Source of the DNA: Shewanella sp. SG41-4
Lineage (GTDB): Bacteria; Pseudomonadota; Gammaproteobacteria; Enterobacterales; Shewanellaceae
NCBI RefSeq assembly: GCF_014164505.1
Contig: NZ_JACJFI010000008.1
Coordinates: forward strand, 1 to 41,317
Length of the DNA: 41,317 nt
Direction: 5' to 3'
Shown here: positions 1 to 8,086 of the stretch, piece after piece
How positions within the stretch are numbered: the first letter of the stretch is position 1
Layout of the letters: every line of letters begins with the position of its first letter
Notes under the pieces: generated by a model
What the model was told of the DNA's origin: nothing
What the model saw: only the letters and a program-made list of their open reading frames with translations
Databases searched by the model: none
Program-made: the position numbers and the translations under genes

Positions 1-410
1 AACATTAACTATCAGCATTAACTATCAGCATTAGTCATCGGGGGTTAGCCGTCATCATTAAGCAGCACTCCCCTATCTTCATTAATCCCTCGACATTAAT
101 CCCGCAAAATCAACCCCTACTTATTAGCCACCAGCAATGAACAACCCATTGTCACTTAATGGTGACATTGGAAGAGATCATTAAACTCACATCAATATTT
201 GGCCTTTATTAAGGAGTTATCCTCATAAAGCACGCCTCGGTCACGAAAATAGCACCTTTTTAATTGATGATTTAAGCCATAATTCAGCTAACAAACTTAC
301 CCTAATTAGCGCAAGCAGATTAATCGAATCCTAGTGACTATTTACTATCAACTATTAACATCGATTGGCTAATAACATTGACTAGCCATTAACATAGATT
401 TGAGGTTTAC
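1..410. other. AT-rich leader region without a recognisable gene
   Basis: No convincing coding region is visible on either strand before the dsbA-like start. The stretch is AT-rich and full of short ATTAAC/ATTAAT-type words. A 13-bp direct repeat lies at the left edge, and a short inverted repeat (TGGCTA at 366-371, TAGCCA at 383-388) sits just before the first gene. A Shine-Dalgarno-like AAGGAG near 211 has no ATG at a useful distance. The region probably holds the dsbA-like promoter, but I cannot assign -35/-10 boxes with confidence. Confidence 0.5.
4..33. repeat. 13-bp tandem repeat, about 2.3 copies
   Basis: The unit ATTAACTATCAGC occurs exactly at 4-16 and 17-29, and the first four bases of a third copy follow at 30-33. 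The array may extend left of the window. Degenerate relatives (CTATCAACTATTAAC and similar) occur again around 345-360. Confidence 0.7.
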
Positions 411-1067
411 ATGATTAAATATTTCGCCATTGTACTGACGCTCATCACGGCCTCGTTTAGCACATTTGCTACGCCATTTGTTGAAGGCAAACATTACACC
501 CAAATATCTAACAACATGGTTCCAAGTGAACCTAAAGTCACTGAATTCTTCTCGTTCTATTGCCATAACTGTTTCAATATGGAAAGCCAGTACTTACCTG
601 AAATCAAGGCGGGTTTAGACAAAAAAATCACCTTCGACAGTAAACATGTCGACTTTATGAATAGCGACTTAGGTACAGAAGTCATGCGCGCATTAGCGGT
701 TATTCATGAACTCGATAATAAAGAAGCGTTAAAAATAGCCATGTTTGGCGCAATCCAGGGCAAAGATAATACTGGCGGGCACGACCACGCTGCAGCAGGA
801 CATGAGCACAAATCACAGATTAATAACCGTGATGATATTAAAAATGTTTTTGCTCAGTTTGGTGTCGATGCAAAGCAATATGACACGGTAGCAGACAGTG
901 CAGACACCAATAAAAAGTTAACCATGTGGCGTCAACAGCAAGTGACGTATGCAGTGCAAAGTGTACCGGCATTTATTGTTAACGATAAATACGCTATCAA
1001 TTTAAATGAAATGCGCAGTTTGGACGACATCATTGGGGTCATTAACTACTTAGCATTAAAACAGTAG
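411..1067 (+). CDS. DsbA-like periplasmic thiol:disulfide oxidoreductase with CHNC active site
   Basis: This is a 218-residue thioredoxin-fold protein of the DsbA family, which introduces disulfides into exported proteins. Residues 1-20 are a signal peptide (hydrophobic core FAIVLTLITASF). The redox motif is C51-H52-N53-C54 in FFSFYCHNC, and the cis-proline loop is VPAFIVN near residue 185. E. coli DsbA has CPHC, so the dipeptide between the cysteines is unusual. A His-rich insertion (GGHDHAAAGHEHK, residues 122-134) lies in the helical domain and could bind metal; that is inference. The start is supported by GAGG six bases upstream. The gene appears monocistronic and ends at the terminator at 1081-1117. 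Family membership is secure; the physiological substrate is unknown. Confidence 0.88.
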   Translation: MIKYFAIVLTLITASFSTFATPFVEGKHYTQISNNMVPSEPKVTEFFSFYCHNCFNMESQYLPEIKAGLDKKITFDSKHVDFMNSDLGTEVMRALAVIHELDNKEALKIAMFGAIQGKDNTGGHDHAAAGHEHKSQINNRDDIKNVFAQFGVDAKQYDTVADSADTNKKLTMWRQQQVTYAVQSVPAFIVNDKYAINLNEMRSLDDIIGVINYLALKQ

Positions 1068-1080
1068 TGTTGCCAACCGA

Positions 1081-1117
1081 TACAAAAATGGCTATCCACT
1101 GGATAGCCATTTTTGTA
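1081..1117. terminator. Bidirectional Rho-independent terminator
   Basis: A perfect 17-bp inverted repeat (TACAAAAATGGCTATCC / GGATAGCCATTTTTGTA) has a 3-base loop. Each arm contains an A5/T5 tract, so it gives a GC-containing stem with a U-run on both strands. It lies between the stop codons of the convergent dsbA-like and amylase genes and probably serves both. Confidence 0.9.
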
Positions 1118-1127
1118 TCTCTATTGC

Positions 1128-2927
1128 TTAACTTGCAGTGGTATAAATTGCATAACTTAATCGCGGTAAAGTCACCGTTAATTCTGCTAATGCGGCCTGT
1201 GTGGCATCTTCAATTGATGGCACGACAACATCTGGCCATGTGGTCATTAAGCGATAACGCTTACCCTCTTGAGTGACATTAATCGTCTGCGCTTGCTCAC
1301 CGCTATTAAACACCATCAAAAATTCTGCCCCTGTTTCAGGGTCTACCCTAGCGAATGCAAACATGTCTTTGTCTGCTTGGTAAAAGCGGTCTTGATATTG
1401 GCCGCGACGCAAAATAGGATATTGCTTACGCAGTTCACTCAGTTGCGCTATCGCTTGATACAAAGGGTGTTTAGGGTCAAAGTTATCATCAGCCGTTGTC
1501 GCGTTCGTGCCCAATAAAATATTGTCATTGTAGCTAGCAACGTGAGATGCAAACATATCTTCTCGCGCAGCAATGTCATTACCATCACCTGTGAACCCTT
1601 GCTCATCACCATAATAAATCACTGGAATACCACGAGATAAAAACATAAACGCATGAGACAAAATACTGCGTTGCAGTTTATCGGCTGAGCTCACATCAGG
1701 ATTGGCTTGATTGATGAAATAACCAGTGCGGCCCATGTCATGATTACCTAAAAAAGTCATCAATAAATCAGCCTGACTGTCGTCATCTTTATATAACGAA
1801 TCTTGGGCAAATAATTGCTGGGCTAATACAGGACTCTTACCGCGATAAAAAATATCTGCCGCCGTTTGTTGAAACGCAAAGTCCAATACCGAAGGTAACT
1901 TGCCTTGGGTGGTAAAAACACTGAGGTTGTTAGGGTTGGTATCGTACACTTCACCAAACACATGAAACTGAGGAATGCCTTGCGCCTTGGCAAAGTTAAC
2001 GATTTCAGGGCTAAACGTTTGCCAAAATGACAAGTCCACATGTTTAACCGTGTCGATCCTAAATCCATCTGGCTTAAATTCTTTAATCAGATTTTGGTAA
2101 ATATCAACCATGCCAGATACCACTTGAGGATCTGCGGTATTAAGATCATCTAAGCCACTAAAGTCGCCATTTAATGAGCTCTCACCTTTAAATGTGCTAT
2201 CACCTTGGTTGTGATAAAAACGTGGGTCATTTAACCAATCAGGCACTTTTACACTCGCTTGATCTTGCGGCAAAAACGGCGTGTAACTGTCGCCATTTTC
2301 AACTTGAGATAACGACTTGTATTCACAATGGGTTTGCGGCGCAATAAACTCACCCGACGCTTGATGACACTCTTGGTACTTGATGACATCGGCCGTGTGG
2401 TTAGTAATAATATCAAAAAAGACTTTTATACCGCGTTGATGTGCAGAGTCTATAAGCTGCTTTAAGTCTGCGTTAGAGCCAAAATGCGGGTCTATTTCGG
2501 TAAAGTCGACAATCCAATAACCATGATGCGCAATGCCATCTGATTGAATGGCTTTATTTCGCAATAATGGCGTCATCCAAATCGCGGTAATACCAAGGTT
2601 TTGTAGATAATCTAACTTTTGTTCAATACCTAAAATATCACCACCATGAAAACCTCGACTGCTGCTAGTATCAAAACCACCAGCTGAAATGGGCTTGGTT
2701 GCTGAGCCGTTGTCATTACTGCTATCGCCGTTATAAAAACGGTCTGGCAATACAAAATAGAAAATATCGTCCCGAACATCACGATGTAAGTAATCTTGGT
2801 ATATATCAGCTTGTACGCTTGGTTGTGGCAAAGGCTGAACCGCCGACGCGACCACTTCTGTTTCTGCCTGCTGACATCCACTTAACACCAATGCTGCACT
2901 CAATAGTGCCCATGTTGTCTTGTTCAT
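1128..2927 (-). CDS. GH13 alpha-amylase family lipoprotein
   Basis: This 599-residue glycoside hydrolase of family 13 should cleave or rearrange alpha-1,4-glucans. The N-terminus is a lipoprotein signal with lipobox LSGC, so the mature protein is probably anchored in the outer membrane or periplasm. The usual GH13 regions are present: FFDIITNHT (region I), GFRIDTVKH with nucleophile D292, FGEVYD with acid/base E326, and FLGNHDMGR with D397. Region II of the barrel starts around residue 105 (LDYLQNLGITAIWMTPL), and a beta-rich C-terminal domain ends the protein. No maltose transport genes are adjacent, so it appears to act alone. The subfamily and exact product (amylase, neopullulanase or cyclomaltodextrinase) cannot be set from motifs. 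Confidence 0.92.
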   Translation of the reverse strand: MNKTTWALLSAALVLSGCQQAETEVVASAVQPLPQPSVQADIYQDYLHRDVRDDIFYFVLPDRFYNGDSSNDNGSATKPISAGGFDTSSSRGFHGGDILGIEQKLDYLQNLGITAIWMTPLLRNKAIQSDGIAHHGYWIVDFTEIDPHFGSNADLKQLIDSAHQRGIKVFFDIITNHTADVIKYQECHQASGEFIAPQTHCEYKSLSQVENGDSYTPFLPQDQASVKVPDWLNDPRFYHNQGDSTFKGESSLNGDFSGLDDLNTADPQVVSGMVDIYQNLIKEFKPDGFRIDTVKHVDLSFWQTFSPEIVNFAKAQGIPQFHVFGEVYDTNPNNLSVFTTQGKLPSVLDFAFQQTAADIFYRGKSPVLAQQLFAQDSLYKDDDSQADLLMTFLGNHDMGRTGYFINQANPDVSSADKLQRSILSHAFMFLSRGIPVIYYGDEQGFTGDGNDIAAREDMFASHVASYNDNILLGTNATTADDNFDPKHPLYQAIAQLSELRKQYPILRRGQYQDRFYQADKDMFAFARVDPETGAEFLMVFNSGEQAQTINVTQEGKRYRLMTTWPDVVVPSIEDATQAALAELTVTLPRLSYAIYTTAS

Positions 2928-3000
2928 ATTGTCTTAGAATCCTGTAATTGAATGGCATCGATAAATGCTCGGGTATTGATCAAACATGTTGTCGTAATGT

Positions 3001-3972
3001 TTAAGGTAACTCATGCCCTTTAGCGCTAACATACAATGCATACCACTGCTCACGGCTTAACGAAACGCTAGTGGCTTTTGCACAAGCCTTAATACGCTCT
3101 AGGTTGGTGGTGCCAATAACAGGTTGAATTTGGCTAGGATGCTGCATTAACCAACTTAATAAAATGGCTTCTGGGCTAGTGTGATATTCAGCGGCTAACG
3201 TAGCAACAAGCTGGCTAGTTTGCTGCACGGCTGTAGACTGTCCAGCTGTTGCGATGCCACTGTAAACCCCTTGGCATAAGCTGCCCCACGCCTGAATTTG
3301 CATATTATGTTGATTGCAGTACTCGAGCGTACCAGGGGTAAAGTTAATGTCTTTGCCGTCTTGATTACCCGCATAAACGGTTTCGTCTACCCAAGCATGT
3401 TTTTGCAGACTCATTTCAATTTGATTAACCACTAATGGCTCACCAAGCATACGCTGCAGCGCGCTAATCTGATGTTGCTGCATATTCGAAACACCCAGAA
3501 AACGTACCTTACCAGCAGCTTTGAGCTGTTGAAATGTTTCGGCAATTTCTGCTGGTTGCATTAACGGATCGGGGCGATGAAGCACTAATACATCAAGGTA
3601 TTCGGCATTGAGTTGCTTGAGACTGTTATCAACAGAATACTTAATCCACTCTGCTGATAAGTCGTAACGTTTGGGACCTTTGCTGTCTTCAAATCGAATA
3701 CCGCACTTGGTTTGCAGGTACATGTTTTCACGCAACTCAGGGCGCTGAGCCAATACTTTGCCAAAAACTGATTCAGCTTTACCAAAAGTATAAATATCTG
3801 CGTGATCAAAATAGTTTATTTGGTTATCCAGCGCAGTATCAATAACTTCATGGGCTTGCTGAATATCCGCTCGAGTAATGGCATTGTTATTCCAACCGCC
3901 ACCCAGCCCCATACAGCCATACACGATAGGGCTAACATTTGGTAAAAATTCTGTTAAGGGTAAAGCTGTCAT
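3001..3972 (-). CDS. Aldo/keto reductase, YdhF-like
   Basis: This is a 323-residue NAD(P)H-dependent aldo/keto reductase with a TIM-barrel fold. Visible features are the catalytic tyrosine context NYFDHADIYTFG (Asp and Tyr), the lysine motif LQTKCGI, the histidine motif VLHRPDPLM, and a C-terminal NADP-binding region (PVIGTTNLERI). HRPDPLM and the C-terminal QWYALYVSAKGHELP resemble E. coli YdhF. The reading frame is open 33 codons further upstream, but homology begins at MTALPLTEF and AAAGAG precedes that ATG, so I use 3972. It is divergent from a LysR-type regulator that probably controls it. The substrate is unknown. Confidence 0.88.
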   Translation of the reverse strand: MTALPLTEFLPNVSPIVYGCMGLGGGWNNNAITRADIQQAHEVIDTALDNQINYFDHADIYTFGKAESVFGKVLAQRPELRENMYLQTKCGIRFEDSKGPKRYDLSAEWIKYSVDNSLKQLNAEYLDVLVLHRPDPLMQPAEIAETFQQLKAAGKVRFLGVSNMQQHQISALQRMLGEPLVVNQIEMSLQKHAWVDETVYAGNQDGKDINFTPGTLEYCNQHNMQIQAWGSLCQGVYSGIATAGQSTAVQQTSQLVATLAAEYHTSPEAILLSWLMQHPSQIQPVIGTTNLERIKACAKATSVSLSREQWYALYVSAKGHELP

Positions 3973-4055
3973 ATTGATACTCTTTTTATAATTATGATGA
4001 ATATGAGTGTATGGGATTCCGCGTAAAAATGAACCGCAAAAACCAAAATCATTAT

Positions 4056-4104
4056 TTGGTATATCTACCAATAACAGATTACAGTTCTCTATAAAATATT
4101 ATAG
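4056..4104. promoter_or_regulatory. Candidate LysR operator region, two inverted repeats
   Basis: Two dyads lie between the divergent reductase and LysR genes. One is TTGGTA-TATC-TACCAA at 4056-4071; the other is CTATAA-AATA-TTATAG at 4089-4104, just before the LysR start. Both fit the spacing of LysR-type T-N11-A boxes. Binding is inferred from position and symmetry only. Confidence 0.4.
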
Positions 4105-4116
4105 AAGGTCATAATC

Positions 4117-5004
4117 ATGAGCCGCGAACATAAAAAATTTGAGCGATTATTCTTATTCAGTGAAGTCGCCAAACAACTTAGTTTTACCGAAGCGGCTGCC
4201 TCGTTAGGGATATCAAGAGGCTATTTATCTGAGCAGATTAGACAACTTGAAAAAGAAGTAGGCCGGCCATTGCTTATTCGCACAACACGCAGTGTAAGGC
4301 TAACCCCTCAAGGTGAGATGATTTTATCGAGCATGGGACAAGTGAAAGCCGACTTACTCATGCTAGACAAAAGAATTCGTCACGACAACAAAGACATTTC
4401 AGGACGGATCCGCATTACAGCGCCTAGCCAACTAACGCAACGGCATTTACTTAATATTTGCCATGAGTTTACGCAATTGCATCCGCAGGTACATTTTAGT
4501 ATTGATTGCAGCTATACCCTGTACGACTTAACCCGTAACGATTTTGATCTCGCATTTAGGGCAACTGCAACACCACCGCAAAACATGGTCGCTAAAAAAC
4601 TATTTGATTATCAGCAAATCTGTTGTGCGGCCCCTGCATATCTTCAACAACACGGCACACCCAATTCGATTGAGGATTTGCAACATCACCAATGCCTAAC
4701 GGCAACAGAACAAACTCACTGGACCTTCAATGCTCAGCCGATATTAATCAATAGCTGCTTGAGTGTTAACGATAATCATATGCTTAAACAGTTGGCATTA
4801 TTGGGTCGAGGGATTATTGTCGGGCCAGAGTATTTAGTCGATAACGAAATACAAGCAGGCACATTACAAGCAATCTTAACCACAGAAACCATGAACGCAT
4901 CGACCGCCTATTTAATTCACCCACAGTTGGTACAACAATCCGCAAGGCTAAGCAGTTTTATTCAGTTTACGTTAAATTGGTTTCAGCAATTGAATACCCA
5001 ATAA
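4117..5004 (+). CDS. LysR-family transcriptional regulator
   Basis: A 295-residue LysR-type regulator. The N-terminal winged helix covers about residues 6-65 (FTEAAASLGISRGYLSEQIRQLEKEVG is the helix-turn-helix region). The effector-binding domain begins near residue 90 (GRIRITAPSQL) and follows the CrgA/AaeR-like pattern. AAGG lies eight bases before the ATG. It is transcribed divergently from the YdhF-like reductase, the usual arrangement of a LysR protein with its target. The effector is unknown. The stop codon overlaps the start of a small downstream ORF (TAATG). Confidence 0.9.
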   Translation: MSREHKKFERLFLFSEVAKQLSFTEAAASLGISRGYLSEQIRQLEKEVGRPLLIRTTRSVRLTPQGEMILSSMGQVKADLLMLDKRIRHDNKDISGRIRITAPSQLTQRHLLNICHEFTQLHPQVHFSIDCSYTLYDLTRNDFDLAFRATATPPQNMVAKKLFDYQQICCAAPAYLQQHGTPNSIEDLQHHQCLTATEQTHWTFNAQPILINSCLSVNDNHMLKQLALLGRGIIVGPEYLVDNEIQAGTLQAILTTETMNASTAYLIHPQLVQQSARLSSFIQFTLNWFQQLNTQ

Positions 5005-5108
5005 TGAGTCAATTTGAACTAAACCATTCTGCCGGTGATTATGCTGATGAAAATGCCGGTTTGCCAGCGACTCAGGCACAGTTAATTAAAAAAATCGCGA
5101 AGATGTAA
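5004..5108 (+). CDS. Candidate 34-residue protein, stop-start coupled to LysR
   Basis: The LysR stop and this ATG share one base in TAATG, an arrangement typical of translational coupling. The ORF encodes 34 residues beginning MSQFELNHSAGDYADENAG and ending KKIAKM; composition is balanced and protein-like, with a likely amphipathic C-terminal helix (TQAQLIKKIAKM). There is no separate Shine-Dalgarno. The last 27 bases overlap the 3' end of the convergent cytochrome gene. It may be a true small protein or the 5' remnant of a longer gene lost by deletion. I do not recognise a family. Confidence 0.4.
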   Translation: MSQFELNHSAGDYADENAGLPATQAQLIKKIAKM

Positions 5109-5597
5109 AAGAGCCAATAAACAATGAAGCACAATAAAGCCAATAAAACCCTGAGCAAACACAATATGATAACCGCGCCATGCTAAAGCATTACTAGGAT
5201 CTGCTATGTACCAACCAGCTCCGCTACACACCACCAGCAGTAACAAAATAACCCCAATGCCTTCAATCACACTGATTAAACCTTTACCCCCAGAATGTGG
5301 CAATTGACCGTGCACCAACCCTCGCACATCTGCAAGCAATGGCGTTAACTCAAAGGTAAGCCAAGGAAAAAACTGCCGCCACTGCCCGGCCGCACACACT
5401 TTATAAGCAAACATCAATGCTAACAGTGCGGTAAACAAGCCACCGTAAACATGAAATACATCCCAAACACTGGCGCGAGGACTTAATTGACGTCCAATGA
5501 ATATCCATGGGCTGGTGCAAATTAATAACAACGACATCAATATCATCAATGGATGCAATACTGCCTCAATACGCTGCCATAACAGCTTTAATGCCAT
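5082..5597 (-). CDS. Cytochrome b561-like four-helix membrane protein
   Basis: A 171-residue integral membrane protein with four predicted helices at about residues 13-35, 47-68, 105-128 and 140-165. Histidines inside or at the edge of helices (H15, H49, H144, H158) are arranged like the bis-haem ligands of prokaryotic b561/b6-type cytochromes. It lies three bases after the hemG stop, so the two are almost certainly co-transcribed. An electron-transfer role between the quinone pool and a partner is inferred; a functional link with HemG, which uses menaquinone, is plausible but unproven. The 3' end overlaps a convergent small ORF by 27 bp. Confidence 0.7.
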   Translation of the reverse strand: MALKLLWQRIEAVLHPLMILMSLLLICTSPWIFIGRQLSPRASVWDVFHVYGGLFTALLALMFAYKVCAAGQWRQFFPWLTFELTPLLADVRGLVHGQLPHSGGKGLISVIEGIGVILLLLVVCSGAGWYIADPSNALAWRGYHIVFAQGFIGFIVLHCLLALLHLRDFFN

Positions 5598-5600
5598 TAA

Positions 5601-6122
5601 TTAAGCCTCTATTATTTGCTGAGCAAACTCATCAACTTTCTGCCAATCGGTAAACTCTACTTTGGTATTAGGGTCTGTTGGCCCTTTGGTTAGCCACATA
5701 ATAAACCGAATAATATTCCGGTCCATAGCACCATAACCTTGGTAATCTAAATTACCGCCAAACACCTGTAATAACTTGGGCTGCCAAGGGCTTTGACTTA
5801 AAAACTGTTGCATATAGCTGTTAGTTTGCGGCGTATTCTTATTGGGTTTGCGCGCCACTAAACTCACCGAGAAAAAACCACTGGGTTTATTGTCCAATTC
5901 CGCACGATGATCTTCAATAAATTGATACAGGGCTGGGCGATGTTTGCCATGACGAATGCTGGCGCCAATGTACACTTTATCAAATAGAGCCAAATCTGGG
6001 GCTTCCGCTAAGGATGCTACCGTGACCAGTTCGCCTTGCTCAATTAGTTGACGCTGTAAATATTCACATATTTTTTGAGTGTAACCATGGACACTTGAAT
6101 GGATCAGTAAAATTTGGCTCAT
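5601..6122 (-). CDS. hemG: Menaquinone-dependent protoporphyrinogen IX dehydrogenase (HemG)
   Basis: A 173-residue flavodoxin-like protein that oxidises protoporphyrinogen IX to protoporphyrin IX, the penultimate haem step, passing electrons to quinone. It shows the FMN phosphate loop near residues 8-14 (HSSVHGYTQ), IGASIRHGKHRPAL, and the HemG-specific segment VARKPNKNTPQTNSY, which closely resembles E. coli HemG (VARKPEKRTPQTNSY). Length fits the family (181 in E. coli). The frame is open seven codons upstream, but GAGGTCAGC places the Shine-Dalgarno before the ATG at 6122 and homology starts there. First gene of a two-gene unit with the b561-like cytochrome. Confidence 0.93.
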   Translation of the reverse strand: MSQILLIHSSVHGYTQKICEYLQRQLIEQGELVTVASLAEAPDLALFDKVYIGASIRHGKHRPALYQFIEDHRAELDNKPSGFFSVSLVARKPNKNTPQTNSYMQQFLSQSPWQPKLLQVFGGNLDYQGYGAMDRNIIRFIMWLTKGPTDPNTKVEFTDWQKVDEFAQQIIEA

Positions 6123-6262
6123 GCTGACCTCGAATGAAATCATTTAAAAGTAATACAGTATCTTAGACCACTGGCGCGAAAATTTACATGAAACAGATCA
6201 CGTCATCATCATCCATAATTACCGCAATATGAACTACCGTAATGCAATGTGAACTACCGCGC

Positions 6263-6294
6263 AAAAAAATACCCTAGCCATAAATAGCTAGGGT
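6263..6294 (-). terminator. Rho-independent terminator of the porin-imelysin-DUF1111 operon
   Basis: ACCCTAGC (6271-6278) pairs with GCTAGGGT (6287-6294) around an 8-base loop. On the minus strand the stem is followed by a run of seven T residues (6263-6269). It lies 20 bases past the DUF1111 stop codon. Confidence 0.9.
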
Positions 6295-6314
6295 CTATTG
6301 AGCTCTACAGCAAT

Positions 6315-7943
6315 TTATAACGACTGTAAAAAGGCGATAACTTGATCACGCTCTGCTTGCGTTAAGGCCATAAAGTCTTGCTTAGACGTTTTAGATTCTC
6401 CGTCATGCCACAAAATGGCTTCTTCCAAGGTTGCTGCGCGGCCGTCATGTAAAAATCCGGCTTGTGGATTAACCGTTTGGGTTAAGCCTATGCCCCACAA
6501 TGGTCGAGTACGCCATTCGTTACCGTCGGCTAAAAAGTCTGGACGACCATCTGCCAGTCCTTCACCCATATCGTGCAACAACAGGTCACTAAATGGATAA
6601 ATAGTTTGGCCTTTTAAGCTGTCGCTCATCGGTAATCCGCCAATATCACCTGAGGTTTTGGTCACAAACGACGGCGTATGACAACTGCTGCAATTAAGTT
6701 GCTCAAATAACCGAGCGCCTTCACGCACTGCAGTTTTATCAACGTTACGTCTGGCTGGCACCGCTAAAGTTTCGGCATAAAATACCACTGAGTCACTGAA
6801 TTCTGCGCTCGCCTCAGGCGCGCCATTAACATCTTCACCAGTATCAACAAACCCAGTTCGTGTTAAATATGAATCATGTAAACTGGTACCAACAATACTT
6901 TCATCAGGAAATAACGAGTTAGTAATACCAATATCACCACGTAATGCACCTAACGATTGTACCCGCACACTTGGAGTGTTGGCTTTCCAACCAAAGCGAC
7001 CTAAAGACAAGGGTGTACTGTCACCATTTTGTGCTTTTATGGCATCAAATACCCAATTAGCCCGTCCAGAAATATCATCCTTATTGCTGTCATCAGCATC
7101 AACATTGGCGAGAATACTTGCCTCAGGTATTGCTTCTAGCAACCCTAAACCAAACACAGGCATGCCGTTACGCCAACCCATTAACACATCATCTTGTAAT
7201 AGATTTGAAGTTACATTGGTACTTTGTTTGGTTTCGCCTGGTGCATCATATGGATTTTCGACCGCAAAAATAGGCTTCTTCAAACTAATGGTGCGTCCAT
7301 CGGCATACACTTCATCATGTCGCTCATAAGACAAATACACATCTGCTTGACCAACAAATGCATTGTCTTGCCAATCAGGGCGCGCTTTTAACACTCCGCG
7401 ATGAAATAGCTGGTCACCAAAATCTGGCACTTTAATCGGCGCACAGTAATTATTATCTGCAGTTCCTACAGTACAAGGTTCAGCAGGAGCTTTGCTGATA
7501 CGTAAGAAAATACCCGCTGCCGAACCCAGTTTTACCCGAGTTTCATCTGCGGCCAAAAAGGGAGTGGAATTTCGACCATCGCGTTGATGGCAAGAATTAC
7601 AGTCAGCGTTATTAAATACAGGGCCTAAACCATCAAGCTCAGGGTGTTGATCATTCGGGGCTGTAGTAAACGAGACTTCAAAGTTGGTATCACCTCGTAA
7701 ATGTAACGCGAGTTCATCTGCCGTTAAATTTAACGATGGCGTTGAAAAGCCATGGCCAGAGTTACTGGCATCGAATGTCGTGGTGTCACCACCTAAAGCA
7801 ACAATTGAGGTATAGCTAGGATAAGTCACTACCGGATCAATGGGATCTGGCGAGGTTTCATCATCGCCGCTGCCACCACAAGCACTAAGGCTAAGCCCCA
7901 GTAATGCTACAAACCAATATGGTTGTCGTAATAATTTGTTCAT
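6315..7943 (-). CDS. Two-haem c-type lipoprotein, DUF1111 / di-haem oxidoreductase family
   Basis: A 542-residue exported protein. A lipoprotein signal ends at the lipobox LSAC, followed by a Gly/Ser/Asp linker. Two c-type haem sites are visible: CNSCH (C115-H119) with the QRDGR context, and CSSCH (about C418) with HTPSF. GLLEAIPEASILA and GRFGWKA between them are typical of the DUF1111 family, often labelled thiol oxidoreductase. The position in a Fur-box operon behind a porin and an imelysin suggests a periplasmic redox role in iron acquisition; this is inference. I chose the ATG at 7943 rather than one five codons upstream because the signal peptide then has normal form. The terminator at 6263-6294 ends the operon. 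Confidence 0.88.
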   Translation of the reverse strand: MNKLLRQPYWFVALLGLSLSACGGSGDDETSPDPIDPVVTYPSYTSIVALGGDTTTFDASNSGHGFSTPSLNLTADELALHLRGDTNFEVSFTTAPNDQHPELDGLGPVFNNADCNSCHQRDGRNSTPFLAADETRVKLGSAAGIFLRISKAPAEPCTVGTADNNYCAPIKVPDFGDQLFHRGVLKARPDWQDNAFVGQADVYLSYERHDEVYADGRTISLKKPIFAVENPYDAPGETKQSTNVTSNLLQDDVLMGWRNGMPVFGLGLLEAIPEASILANVDADDSNKDDISGRANWVFDAIKAQNGDSTPLSLGRFGWKANTPSVRVQSLGALRGDIGITNSLFPDESIVGTSLHDSYLTRTGFVDTGEDVNGAPEASAEFSDSVVFYAETLAVPARRNVDKTAVREGARLFEQLNCSSCHTPSFVTKTSGDIGGLPMSDSLKGQTIYPFSDLLLHDMGEGLADGRPDFLADGNEWRTRPLWGIGLTQTVNPQAGFLHDGRAATLEEAILWHDGESKTSKQDFMALTQAERDQVIAFLQSL

Positions 7944-8040
7944 CTTTGTCTCGCACATTCACACTAAAAATTGAGTTTATTTGGCAGTAATGCGACCTTG
8001 TTATGAGTTGAGTCTCTATTTTTTTGGTCACACTTACCCT

Positions 8041-8071
8041 CTCAATAAGGTCGTTCCATGGCCTTATTGAG
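8041..8071 (-). other. Intercistronic hairpin between imelysin and DUF1111 genes
   Basis: CTCAATAAGG (8041-8050) and CCTTATTGAG (8062-8071) form a perfect 10-bp stem with an 11-base loop. No U-run follows on the minus strand, so it is not a standard terminator. It could protect or process the upstream mRNA and lower expression of the downstream gene. Confidence 0.55.
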
Positions 8072-8086
8072 ACGGTAACAGCTAAA

